In this document: piece by piece, positions 11,516 through 21,946 of the stretch
Layout of the letters: the number at the start of each line of letters is the position of its first letter
Position numbering within the stretch: the stretch's first letter is position 1
Assembly: GCA_022575985.1 (NCBI GenBank)
Contig: JAKSXM010000246.1
Coordinates: 12,480,001-12,544,000 of the forward strand
Source of the DNA: Anagrus nilaparvatae
Taxonomy: Eukaryota > Arthropoda > Insecta > Hymenoptera > Mymaridae
Direction: 5' to 3'
DNA: 64,000 nt
The notes under the pieces: generated by a model
What the model was told of the DNA's origin: nothing
Database searches by the model: none
The model's input: the letters and a program-made list of their open reading frames with translations, nothing else
Program-made: the position numbers and the translations under genes

Positions 11516-11860
11516 AAAGCTTTAGATTAGTCTTCCGATGCTTTATACGTCTTAGCTATGATAGAATGAACCCCTTTGGTTTTAGATTGTAAGCCTATAG
11601 AATGAAGTATGAGTAGCCTTTTACTGGTTTGAATTTCCACCTTTGGAGAGTGCCAGGTATTTATGAGACTAAGATCTCCTCATCAGAAAGGACATTTTCC
11701 CGCCTATACACAGTAAATAATGTAGAGTAGAAATTAGTTTGGAAATTAGTAAAAATATTTATAATTACTAAAACTAACTTTAACTGTAATATTTACTAGT
11801 TCTAGTTATAATAATTACCCTTAAAAGCAGTAATGCGTAAAAGAGTAAAAATTGCTCGAT
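11516..11860 (+). repeat. Direct repeat block upstream of the secreted-protein gene
   Basis: The block runs from aagctttagattagtct to attgctcgat and recurs at 14814-15380, downstream of the gene, in the same orientation. This copy lacks the MITE found in the other and so preserves the empty site. Confidence 0.7.
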
Positions 11861-12111
11861 AAAATAGGCTAAATTAACATTGATGTCACTTCAATATTTG
11901 AAGTATACCGTAATATGAAAAAATATGTATATTAACAATCCGCAAATATTTTTTATATATTATATATTAATTAGTCGTTATATTATTATCAGACTATAAA
12001 TTTAAATTTTATTAAAATTTTATCGCGCAATCATTCTTTCATATAGAATTCTCTTAATCTATTCGATATTTATTTTGTAAAAGTTTGGTCTAATTTTTAT
12101 CAATTATTTAG

Positions 12112-12150
12112 TATATAAACCCTGAGTTACACACGAAATTCATATCAGTT
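12112..12150 (+). promoter_or_regulatory. TATA box and initiator of secreted-protein gene 1
   Basis: TATATAAA at 12112-12119 is followed at 12145-12150 by TCAGTT, an arthropod-type initiator about 33 bp downstream. The arrangement and surrounding sequence are shared with the paralogue at 55438-55476, which supports function. Transcription would begin about 55 bp before the ATG. Confidence 0.7.
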
Positions 12151-12204
12151 CAAATAATTTTTACTTTTTGTTAATTTGAAAGTAATTTATTATTTAAAAT
12201 CATC

Positions 12205-13826
12205 ATGAAGCTTTTAAGTTGTTTCATCTTTGCGGTTGCATTATGGAGTAGCGTAAGAATATTAACTTAATAATTATTTTTCATATAAAAATTTATTAAA
12301 CATTTTTTTTTATTCTCAATTTTTTTTTTCTTTTAAATTACTTTCAGTTCTATAAAGCACATAAGGGTTCTGGGTGTAGAATTTTACGATAGCAGAACTG
12401 AATTAAACTTTGAAAATATTCTTAACTAAAATAAGCTATTTTTTACTTCTGCCTGAATTTGTTTATTTCTGCGTGTGGAATTGATTTTTTGGAATAAAAT
12501 TTTTTTAAGTCTAAACTTTAAATATCAATTCTAATTTTAAACATTGTTTTTTTTTTTATAAAATAGTATGCTAAAGCAGAGGATGATCAACCCTTAGTAT
12601 TTGTTGTTTTGGATAAAGCTGAAGTAGCTTTCCGCAAAACATTGGACCCAGTAAGAAGTGAATTACGCAATTATTACTTCAATCTTCAAACCAAGGGATC
12701 AAAAATAGAATCTGATATTCGTGAATACACTTATAAGGTTTTAGATATTGTAGGTTTTATTTTTTAATTTAAGTTTCTGTTTTTAAAAAATTACTTTAAT
12801 GTTTAAATAAAAACGAAGGTGAAGACCCTCGTATGAAACTTTAAAATATACTTTCAAAAAATTTTTTATTTTTTAATATTTAAAAATGTTTTTTAAAATA
12901 AATTAGATAAGAGCAATTTCTGCCTTCTAATTTCTAAAGGTCTAATTTTAACTTACATTAAAAATAACCAACTTTAGATGAAAAATTATGTTTTATAGAT
13001 TAGAAAACCATACGAAGAAAGAGCAAAAAAAGCTGAAATTTTAGGTGTTGACATAAGCAAATGTTTTGTAGAAGGAGAGCATTTAAAGAAGGTGGTTTTA
13101 GATTTGCAAAGCAATGCCTTTGAATGTATCCACCGAAATTTTAACGAAACTTATGTTCATGTTAATGATTTGGACAAATTATACTTCGAAAGTTTTGAAA
13201 GAATGAATAAATTAAAAGAAGAAGCAAAGATTTGTTCTAAAGATTCTGCAACCCATTTGGGAAGTGCTTATTGTTTAACAAAAGTAAGTACAAATGATTG
13301 CCTCTATTTTTAAGGATTCTGATTCAAAAATTTTAAAGGTTTTTTAATAACTTTATTAAAATGGGGAAATAATCAGGTATTATTTATATTACTTTTTGGA
13401 TACTGAAAAAAAATTTCACTTTCGATAATCGAAATTTTTTTGTCAAAATATTGCAAATGACAAATTAATTTTAGTTAAAAAAATGTTTTTTTTTTTTTAA
13501 TTTCCAGTTTTGCAAAAGTTTAAAAAAAATAGATCTAGAAACATCCCAGAATTACTATTAAAAAATTGCTGACTTTGCATTCAAAAATATTTTTTATTTT
13601 TCAGTTATCTGCAAAAGCTACTTATCTTTCAACAGAAATGGCAGCTAGAGCAACGCTACTCAACGCATACATAACCAAGCAAGTGCTTTTACTTCCTGTA
13701 GATTTGAGTGTTTGCAATACTGTTTCTGATGTGAAAGCTCTTGTGAAAGAAGCTCAAACTGTTTCTCATGTAGCAGACGAATGTATTACTTCACTTTTAA
13801 ATGATAAGCCCAGCACTGAAAATTAA
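12205..13826 (+). CDS. Secreted six-cysteine protein of unknown function, paralogue 1 (four exons)
   Basis: Exons 12205-12252, 12567-12749, 12999-13283 and 13605-13826 join through GT-AG introns, all in phase 0, to give 245 residues. Residues 1-20 form a signal peptide (MKLLSCFIFAVALWSS, likely cut after AKA), so the product is probably exported. The mature part is mostly amphipathic helix with cysteines at about 99, 120, 156, 169, 209 and 232, an even number suited to disulfides, and an N-glycosylation sequon NET near 126. The start is set by the signal peptide, which is identical in the paralogue at 55531. The stop at 13824 is early relative to that paralogue: the following bases still encode a diverged tail. 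An AATAAA signal lies near 14107. Helical cysteine spacing loosely recalls insect DUF725/TsetseEP-type proteins, and rapid change recalls venom or salivary proteins; neither is shown. Confidence 0.82.
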
Positions 13827-14130
13827 GATTTACTTCCTGATATATTTGATGCAAATTCACATACATTGGATAATTAATACATTTTCACCAGGCAGAATTA
13901 AGAGTTTTTGATTATTACAAAAAATTTAATCTGAATATTTTAAGCTATTGAGATCTTAATGATATGCATTTTTAATGCAATTGTAAAAATTGTGTAAATT
14001 TTTTTTCTCTTTTTTATGAAATTTCAAACTAAATTAATCAGAATTTAAATTTTATATTTTATTTATCTTTAGTTATTTAAATAATATATTCTATTTCTCT
14101 AATGTACAATAAATAAAATATTAATAAACT

Positions 14131-14283
14131 CTCGTAAAAGAAGCTCAAACTGTTTCTCATGTCGCAGACGAATGTATTACCTCACTTTTAAGTGATAAGC
14201 CCAGCACTGAAAACTCAGAGTAACTTCCTGATATATCTGAAGCAAAAATCCCAAGTTTATTGGATAATGTAAAATCTGAGTAA
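14131..14283 (+). pseudogene. Third partial copy: end of the last exon of the secreted-protein gene
   Basis: It encodes the end of exon 4 (VKEAQTVSHVADECITSLL, SDKPSTENSE), then a TAA at 14221-14223, then a readable tail (LPDISEAKIPSLLDNVKSE) to a second stop at 14281. That tail corresponds to the longer C terminus of paralogue 2. There is no promoter, signal peptide or first three exons, so it is a duplication remnant directly behind gene 1. Confidence 0.75.
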
Positions 14284-14813
14284 GACAGAATTTCGAGTTT
14301 TTAATGATTTCAAAAATTTGAACCTCAATATTTTAAGCTATTGAGTTCTTAATGATATGCATTTCAATGTAGTAGTTCCTGGAAAGTAAGAAAATTAAAT
14401 TCTGTAAATACATTTTCTCTTTTGTATGAAATTAGAAACTAAATTAATCAGAATTAAAATTTTAGATTGTATTTATATTTAAATATGAAAATAATATAAT
14501 ATTAATGTTTCACAATAATAATATTAGAATAATAATATCTGCGATACTAACCTAGTATATTTTAAAATGTATGTTTATTTTTTCAAAACTTATAATACCG
14601 ACTATAATTTAATTAATAATATTTTTTATGCGTATTTTTTAATAAAATTGTTAACTATTTATCAATAATTATAATGTAACGATAATGAGACAACCAGTTT
14701 TTAACGTCTTTACTCAAAAAGTAATAGTTGGCACTCTCACGATACCAACTATTAACTTATAACAATACCAGCGCTATTGGTGCTGCCACCATACCAAAAG
14801 CCACTGAGTGCAC

Positions 14814-15380
14814 AAGCTTTAGATTAGTCTTCTGATTGCTTATTACGTCTCACTGGCGGATCTAGAAGATTTTTTGGGGGGGTCATTTGAATCAAATTGC
14901 AAAAGTTTTGCTAAAAAAGATCCTTAAAATTTTTTTGGGGGGGTCAAAATGGTACTTCTCGCTAATTATGTAATGTAAAATTAGCTATAAAAAGGTAAAA
15001 CTGACCCCTAAAATTGACCCCTTTGACACCCCCCTCCCACCTGTATCTACCGCTGCGTCTTAGCTATGGTAGAAAGAAACCCTTTGGTTTTACTTTGTGA
15101 GCCTATATGAGTATAGCCTTTAACTGGTTTCTTTAACTGGTTTCTAATTAACAACTTTAGAGAGCACTAGGTATTTGTGAAACTAAGACCCCTTCGTCAG
15201 AAAGGAAATTTTTCCGCCTATACACAGTAGATAATCTAGTGTAGAAATTAGACATTAGTCTCAAAATTAGTAAAAATATTCAAAATTAATAAAACTAACT
15301 TTAACTGTAATTTTTACTAGTTCTAGTTATATAATTACCCTTAAAAGCAGTAATGTTTAAAAGAGTAAAAATTGCTCGAT
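14814..15380 (+). repeat. Second copy of the direct repeat block, carrying a MITE
   Basis: Matches 11516-11860 from aagctttagattagtct to attgctcgat. It contains a 205-bp insertion and a short local duplication of actggtttcttta near 15130. The two copies bracket the secreted-protein gene and may have mediated its duplication. Confidence 0.7.
14851..15055. mobile_element. hAT-like MITE
   Basis: The insert begins CACTGGCGGATCT and ends with the approximate inverse AGATACCGCTG-type sequence (gtatctaccgctg). G-run and C-run segments lie inside the ends, a layout common among hAT MITEs. CGTCT flanks it on both sides (14846-14850 and 15056-15060), and the copy at 11516-11860 shows the uninterrupted site. 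hAT duplications are normally 8 bp; only 5 match here. Confidence 0.65.
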
Positions 15381-15658
15381 ATTTTTAGTATATTAGTTTT
15401 GCATATCCAATATACTAATAAAAGCGTGTAAAAATATTATTTTACCTAAAATATTAAAAACAATTAATATACAAACAAAATTATAACGTTAATAAAATCA
15501 TTTTTTATCATAAAAAAAACATGTTACTTTAATTATACAAAATAAATTTTGAAAACCGCTACAGCAGATTTCACGTAATTTACCGAGTTAGTAGCGTCAC
15601 ACGACCAACTTTGTTTCTCTATAATACCGGGTACTATATTGTACTTGTGAACATACCT

Positions 15659-15986
15659 GTAATGTTGTTAGTAACCGCGCACGCGTAAATATTAGCGGCA
15701 ATCTTAACTGAGTTTAAATATATTAAATACATTGGTCACTCTACTATAAAGCACTACATAGTTACTAAGTATTCACTAGATTTAAGATACGCTCTCTCGC
15801 TTTTGGGCCGTCATTGTAATAAGTTGGATAATTAAAACACGTTATGTCAAATGTTGATTAATATCTTATTATTTGGAGTTTATCCTATTTATCTTATCCA
15901 ATTGATATCCTAATCATAAAAGTGCACGTTCTCAATAGAATCTGCCATATATTTTATTGAGGACATCACATAATTTGGCGCAGTCG
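15659..15986 (+). mobile_element. Possible Gypsy-type LTR with primer-binding site
   Basis: A segment starting tgtaatgttgttag and ending gacatcaca is followed by taatttggcgcagtcg, which resembles the primer-binding site of many insect Gypsy elements. No matching downstream LTR or gag/pol was found, so this would be a remnant. The start at 15659 is a guess based on the usual TG...CA ends. Confidence 0.35.
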
Positions 15987-16171
15987 TTTAAATAAAAGTG
16001 CATCAGAACTACAGTGTCAAGGTCAGTGCCGGCTACAGAAAAAAAAAAGGATTTTTGAAATAAAAATTGTTAATTAAAGACTTTTAAGAAAAGAAAATTT
16101 GTAGATGTAAGTAGTGCCTATAAATTTTTACAAGTGACCATTTTATTAGTTGTATTGAATTTTATAAGTAT
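15987..16171 (+). repeat. Extra copy of the 185-bp segment found near the 3' ends of the 2.25-kb repeats
   Basis: Runs from tttaaataaaagtgcatcag to ttttataagtata, and is nearly identical to 18362-18551 and 45849-46036. After this point the sequence passes into a reverse transcriptase fragment rather than the usual continuation, so it is a broken third unit. Confidence 0.75.
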
Positions 16172-16476
16172 ACACATGTATTACTCAGTCTTTGTATTCT
16201 GTCTTTCAGATTTATCGAGCAGTCTAGGTATACAACAGAGCAATAGTCTAAGTGGGGTACCACTAATGCTTGTATAAGCTTGATTCTTAAGTCTTCGTTT
16301 GTACATTGCCTAATAAATCGCAGTGTGTAAAGTACTCTGTTGACTTTTTTACTAACAAGTGAAATATGTGATTCCCAGGTCAATTTGTTGTCTAAAATTA
16401 CTCCCAGACTTGTAACCTCGCTAGTGAAAGGTACAGTGACTTCCTCACTTACAACCACCCCAGGCAGATTTACAAA
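16172..16476 (-). pseudogene. Reverse transcriptase thumb fragment of a non-LTR retrotransposon
   Basis: About 100 minus-strand codons: FVNLPGVVVSEEV, then SLGVILDNKLTWESHI, and PHLDYCSVVYLD near the end. This is the region after the RT palm in R1/Jockey-type elements. No catalytic motif is present and both ends are abrupt, falling exactly between the two repeat segments at 16171 and 16481. Non-functional. Confidence 0.7.
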
Positions 16477-16480
16477 TACT

Positions 16481-18736
16481 TGTTACATGGATATAGGAAA
16501 TTTAAACCTAAGTGAAATTTAATGGTTCTCAAATTTTATTTTATTATTAACTTTATAAGATTATAAGATGATTTAAAAAAAGTATATAAATGTAGCACTA
16601 ATTAAGGTTGTATCTCACGTACAGGCTGGAACAAAAATGTCAAATTTTTTTTTGATGAGAAAACTGATATTTGAGTAAAACTTTGCAAAAACATTATATT
16701 TCATAAATTCAAACTGGAAAATAATTTGCTAAAATTTTGCGACTAATAAAACTTTTAAGTAAAAAAGTAATTTGATTATTTATTTTTGGAATGAAAAAAA
16801 TATAGTTTTTTTTTAACAGATATAATTAACAAATTGTAGTTAAAAATTTTTTTTTATTTTTTTAAGCTATTGGAAAATTGTTGCCACACGTGAGATACTG
16901 CTTTAAATAACTGGTAATAATATTAAGAAACGAACTTTAAAGAATTATGTTTAGGAAAAAAAATTGTACAAATTTTATATTTTATAAATTTTAACTATAA
17001 CGAATAATACTAGATTTTATTTTATGAGGATGTAATTAAGTTAAATACTGTAAATGCGTAAACTATAAAAGAATGTATAGTAAATATAAATTTGAGAGTA
17101 ATTTTGACACTGACGTAAACAATAGACTTTCTGGATCAAGTTCTGAGAAGCATCCGAGCCTAGCACTCCAAATTTTACCAAGTCATTTAGTCGTATGGGA
17201 ACGACCAAAAATACAAGCACCAAGAGACAGGAAGCCAGGGCAGGAAACTTTGAAGATTTTATGAAAAACGTGTGAAGATCAAGATTTATAAGAAAAAGAA
17301 AATTTTATAAGAAAACATGAAAAGATCAAGATTTATAGAAGTAATAAAAGGTAAAAGAAGAAAGTTATATGATCACCTAAAAATATCAATTTTAAGAAAC
17401 CAGGGAAATTATTTATAATGTAGGTAAAAGCAGAGTCAAAATATATGTTAATATGTTGATTAATTATAATTATATTAAAGTATATAGGTTTATTAAATAG
17501 AAAATATATATATTAATTTTTTTTTTCGTGTGTAAGTTTAAGTAAATTAAATGAAAGGATATATAAGAATTCATTAATTGGAAATAATAAATTTAAAAAA
17601 TATTTTTTTTTATATACGATTAACAAAGATTTTAGCTTCATGTTTTAGAATATTTAAAATTAAGTCAAAGAGGCATAAATATATTTTATAAATCGTTGGT
17701 TGAAATAGGAAGATGTATTTGAGGAATATATATTACGTATTAAAATAATTGTTAATTACTAGACATGTGGTTCTGCAAAATTTAAATTTAGAAGGGGTTT
17801 TGGAAAATTTTTCTTTTTACTTAGCTAAAAACGGAATAAAAAGTTTGTAAATTAAATTACACGTATGTTTTTGTTATATAAATGAATCTCATTAGAAGTA
17901 ATTATTGGAGAATATAAATTTTATGGATATGTTTAAAGTATATTTAAGTTAATGATATATATATATATGTATATATATATATGCTTAGAAATGGATAGTG
18001 TGCTGAACTTTAATAAAGTTTATAGGTAAAGAATAGAAAAAGAGGAAAACGTAATTTCTCGGGTGCAGAAGGAGATCCTGTTCTGCGCAGAACTTGAATT
18101 CCTGCTGTATTCGATGATTGCGCATAATTTTTTTTTGTTGTTAAGAAATAGAAAAGTACCTTTTGAATTTTAAATTTGATGTATTTATTTATTTTTATTG
18201 AGTGGTTTTGAAGAGTTTCATTTTAGGTGCTAAGAATGAGGGACTCGAGGGAAGTTGTGGTTTGTATGAGCCAGCAAGGGATAAGTTGCCAAATGGGCAA
18301 CTGGTCTCAGGGGCACATCCAAACAAAGCTATTTTTGAAGGGCTTCGGCCCTGTGTAGAAACGCATTTAAATAAAAGTGCATCAGAACTACAGTGTCAAG
18401 GTCAGTGCCGGCTACAGAAAAAAAAAAGGATTTTTGAAATAAAAATTGTTAATTAAAGACTTTTAAGAAAAGAAAATTTGTAGATGTAAGTAGTGCCTAT
18501 AAATTTTTACAAGTGACCATTTTATTAGTTGTATTGAATTTTATAAGTATATCAAATAATTTTGTGTTGTATTTAATAATTTTTTTTTATAAAAGGGGTA
18601 CTTAAAATAAATACTTTTAACATAAAAAATTTTAATTTAGTTGCAAATAAAATTTTTAAAGGAAGAAAAAATTATAAAAATAATAATAGTAAAAATAAAT
18701 TTTTAATAAATTACGCATTAAAATCGAGAACTATCA
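16481..18736 (+). repeat. 2.25-kb direct repeat, copy 1 (LTR-like, uninterrupted)
   Basis: Begins TGTTACATGG and ends GAACTATCA, fitting the TG...CA rule of LTRs. The second copy starts at 19021 and ends at 46220; comparing 16481-17930 with 19021-20460 I count about eight substitutions, roughly 99.4% identity. Near the 3' end are a small hairpin (gaagggcttcggccc) and an AATAAA motif at about 18371. Frames at 17073-17264 and 18202-18456 are short and unrecognised. It may be a long LTR of a non-autonomous element or simply one unit of a tandem duplication; both copies are preceded by aatact, which favours duplication. This copy retains the empty target of the DIRS insertion at 17915-17918. Confidence 0.6.
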
Positions 18737-19020
18737 AATTTTGAACACGAGGAACTAATATTTTTTTTAAGTAGGTCAAGCAGGAAGAAAGTGAAAAGGG
18801 AGAGAATTTTTGTTTCTTCTCTTTTTTTTTTCTATGCGTAAACATCTGCTGTTTTTTTTTCCTATGATTTTTTTTTTCTATTCTATGAATATATAATTTT
18901 CAAAAATATATATACGGTGTGTTTCGAATCAGTTGGTTTTTGTCTAATATAATTTTGTCTCTCTCTTACTTATTATGCGTATACCGACTACTTTGCATCT
19001 CGGTGTATATAAAAAATACT
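18737..19020. other. 284-bp spacer between the two direct repeats
   Basis: Contains a purine-rich stretch (ggaagaaagtgaaaagggag) and T runs, but no convincing tRNA primer site next to copy 1 and no polypurine tract next to copy 2. It therefore does not clearly behave as the interior of an LTR element. Confidence 0.45.
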
Positions 19021-20460
19021 TGTTACATGGATATAGGAAATTTAAACCTAAGTGAAATTTAATGGTTCTAAAATTTTATTTTATTATTAACTTTATAAGA
19101 TTATAAGATGATTTAAAAAAAGTATATAAATGTAGCACTAATTAAGGTTGTATCTCACGTACAGGCTGGAACAAAAATGTCAAATTTTTTTTTGATGAGA
19201 AAACTGATATTTGAGTAAAACTTTGCAAAAACATTATATTTCATAAATTCAAACTGGAAAATAATTTGCTAAAATTTTGCGACTAATAAAACTTTTAAGT
19301 AAAAAAGTAATTTGATTATTTATTTTTGGAATGAAAAAAATATAGTTTTTTTTTAACAGATATAATTAACAAATTGTAGTTAAAAATTTTTTTTTATTTT
19401 TTTAAGCTATTGGAAAATTGTTGCCACACGTGAGATACTGCTTTAAATAACTGGTAATAATATTAAGAAACGAACTTTAAAGAATTATGTTTAGGAAAAA
19501 AAATTGTACAAATTTTATATTTTATAAATTTTAACTATAACGAATAATACTAGATTTTATTTTATGAGGATGTAATTAAGTTAAATAATGTAAATGCGTA
19601 AACTATAAGAGAATGTATAGTAAATATAAATTTGAGAGTAAATTTGACACTGACGTAAACAATAGACTTTCTGGATCAAGTTCTGAGAAGCATCCGAGCC
19701 TAGCACTCCAAATTTTACCAAGTCATTTAGTCGTATGGGAACGACCAAAAATACAAGCACCAAGAGACAGGAAGCCAGGGCAGGAAACTTTGAAGATTTT
19801 ATGAAAAACGTGTGAAGATCAAGATTTATAAGAAAAAGAAAATTTTATAAGAAAACATGAAAAGATCAAGATTTATAGAAGTAATAAAAGGTAAAAGAAG
19901 AATGTTATATGATCACCTAAAAATATCAATTTTAAGAAACCAGGGAAATTATTTATAATGTAGGTAAAAGCAGAGTCAAAATATATGTTAATATGTTGAT
20001 TAATTATAATTATATTAAAGTATATAGGTTTATTAAATAGAAAATATATATATTAATTTTTTTTTTCGTGTGTAAGTTTAAGTAAATTAAATGAAAGGAT
20101 ATATAAGAATTCATTAATTGGAAATAATAAATTTAAAAAATATTTTTTTTTATATACGATTAACAAAGATTTTAGCTTCATGTCTTAGAATATTTAAAAT
20201 TAAGTCAAAGAGGCATAAATATATTTTATAAATCGTTGGTTGAAATAGGAAGATGTATTTGAGGAATATATATTACGTATTAAAATAATTGATAATTACT
20301 AGACATGTGGTTCTGCAAAATTTAAATTTAGAAGGGGTTTTGGAAAATTTTTCTTTTTACTTAGCTAAAAACGGAATAAAAAGTTTGTACATTAAATTAC
20401 ACGTATGTTTTTGTTATATAAATGAATCTCATTAGAAGTAATTATTGGAGAATATAAATT

Positions 20461-20606
20461 ATATTTCGTTCATCGTCCTCGAGATCACTAGGTAGTTCGA
20501 CTTTTCGAACGCATTATTATCACATTTTTTAAAGCAAAAACAAAACAAAACACTGACATACCTGAAGCTTGCTATGCCTAATAAGTAATATGTCATTACG
20601 ATTTTT
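20461..20606. repeat. DIRS left inverted terminal repeat
   Basis: The inner part (about 20482-20606) is the inverse complement of 25061-25185. The outermost bases (20461-20495) are not shared with the right end but are complementary to 24881-24915 in the ICR. Confidence 0.88.
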
Positions 20607-20623
20607 TGTGCGCATTAGTAAAC

Positions 20624-21946
20624 ATGTCAGAAAAATTTAAAATCCTAGAAAATTTTTTGCAACAAAAAGGCGTGGATGTTAATGATGTCTTAAAGGAATA
20701 TAGAAATAAAAAAGAAACTATACGCTCTCCGTCTAGAAAATCGTACGAACAACAGAGTCGACGAAAATCTTATCGTAGCCGTAGCCGTAGCCGCATTAGG
20801 AAAAATAAAAATTATAAGAGAGGACAAGGCAGATCAAGAAGTCGAAGTTATAAGCGTAGTAAAAATACAAGCAGGCGTGACAGAGATAATAGAAAGCGTA
20901 AATATAGAAGTCCCAGTACTTCAGATAGCAGTTTTTTAAGCGATTCATCTTCAGATAATGGTAAGGGCAGAGAATACTACTATCAATATAACAAGCGGTT
21001 TCGGGGACACCGAAGCCGTTCATTTTCTTATTGTAGCAGAGGAAGCAAATGTTCCTCATATCAAAGCGACCTAAATGATAAACAAAACGCCACTAAAGAT
21101 GACAAAAATCCTGGCGATTTAAATACTGCATATAATGAGTTAAACGAAAACTTATTACTCATACTGGGTAACGATAACCAATCAAATAAATCATATGATA
21201 GTGAAATACATGCTGCTATTGAAAATCGATGGTCGATAATACTGAAATCTGGATTGTCAAAAGAAATCCAGAAAGAGCTTTATGAAAAATACCCACCACC
21301 AATGAACTGCAAAATGTTGAAAGCACCTATATTAAATGATGAAGTTGCTACATGTGTTTCATCTTATAGTAACACACGTGATAATTATCAAATGGTAGCT
21401 CAAAATTTTACTGCTGCTGGAACTGCTGCTGTGGGTAAAGCTCTAACTAACCTATTAAATTTATCTAATAAGCCTGGTGAAATAAAGGAATGTAAACAAG
21501 ATGATTTGGAAAATATTATTACGTTGCTTAGCGACGCTGGACGTATACTATCAAATGCTTTATTTACTATGTCAAAAAATAGAAGGGCTTTATTATCGCC
21601 TTATTTTAAATCAGCTTTAACTAAAAAAGTTGCTGAATCGTCTATAATTGATGAATATTTATATAGCAAAAATTTTGGAGATGACCTTGACAAAGCTCAA
21701 AAAATTGCTAAACAAGCTAAAATTATAACAACAGAAAATAATAATAATAATAACAATAACAACAATAATAACAACAATAATAATAATTTTAATAATAACA
21801 GACAAGGCTATAAAGGTCAAAATTCCCCAAACTTCAGACGCCCATTCCGTCGCCAGAGATACTTCAAACGTCAACATTACAATCAACGTCGTCAACGACA
21901 GGATGGGCATTCGAGACAGAACAAGCCAGGGAGACGACAAAATTAA
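20624..21946 (+). CDS. DIRS ORF1, gag-like protein
   Basis: A 440-residue basic protein, presumably the nucleic-acid-binding structural protein of the element. The first ATG is at 20624; the open frame reaches slightly further up only through a TTG codon. An N-terminal part with SR/RS repeats (about residues 35-75) is followed by a central helical domain (about 150-365) containing the KYPPP and FTAAGTAAVGKAL segments. An asparagine run lies near residues 370-390 and an arginine-rich tail follows (FRRPFRRQRYFKRQ). The AAC/AAT repeat is a replication-slippage-prone stretch. The last 133 nt overlap ORF2 in another frame. Confidence 0.82.
   Translation: MSEKFKILENFLQQKGVDVNDVLKEYRNKKETIRSPSRKSYEQQSRRKSYRSRSRSRIRKNKNYKRGQGRSRSRSYKRSKNTSRRDRDNRKRKYRSPSTSDSSFLSDSSSDNGKGREYYYQYNKRFRGHRSRSFSYCSRGSKCSSYQSDLNDKQNATKDDKNPGDLNTAYNELNENLLLILGNDNQSNKSYDSEIHAAIENRWSIILKSGLSKEIQKELYEKYPPPMNCKMLKAPILNDEVATCVSSYSNTRDNYQMVAQNFTAAGTAAVGKALTNLLNLSNKPGEIKECKQDDLENIITLLSDAGRILSNALFTMSKNRRALLSPYFKSALTKKVAESSIIDEYLYSKNFGDDLDKAQKIAKQAKIITTENNNNNNNNNNNNNNNNNFNNNRQGYKGQNSPNFRRPFRRQRYFKRQHYNQRRQRQDGHSRQNKPGRRQN

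Noticed and set aside
20606..20623. Upstream start for DIRS ORF1
   Set aside because: The codon at 20606 is TTG; the first ATG is at 20624 and is the simpler start.
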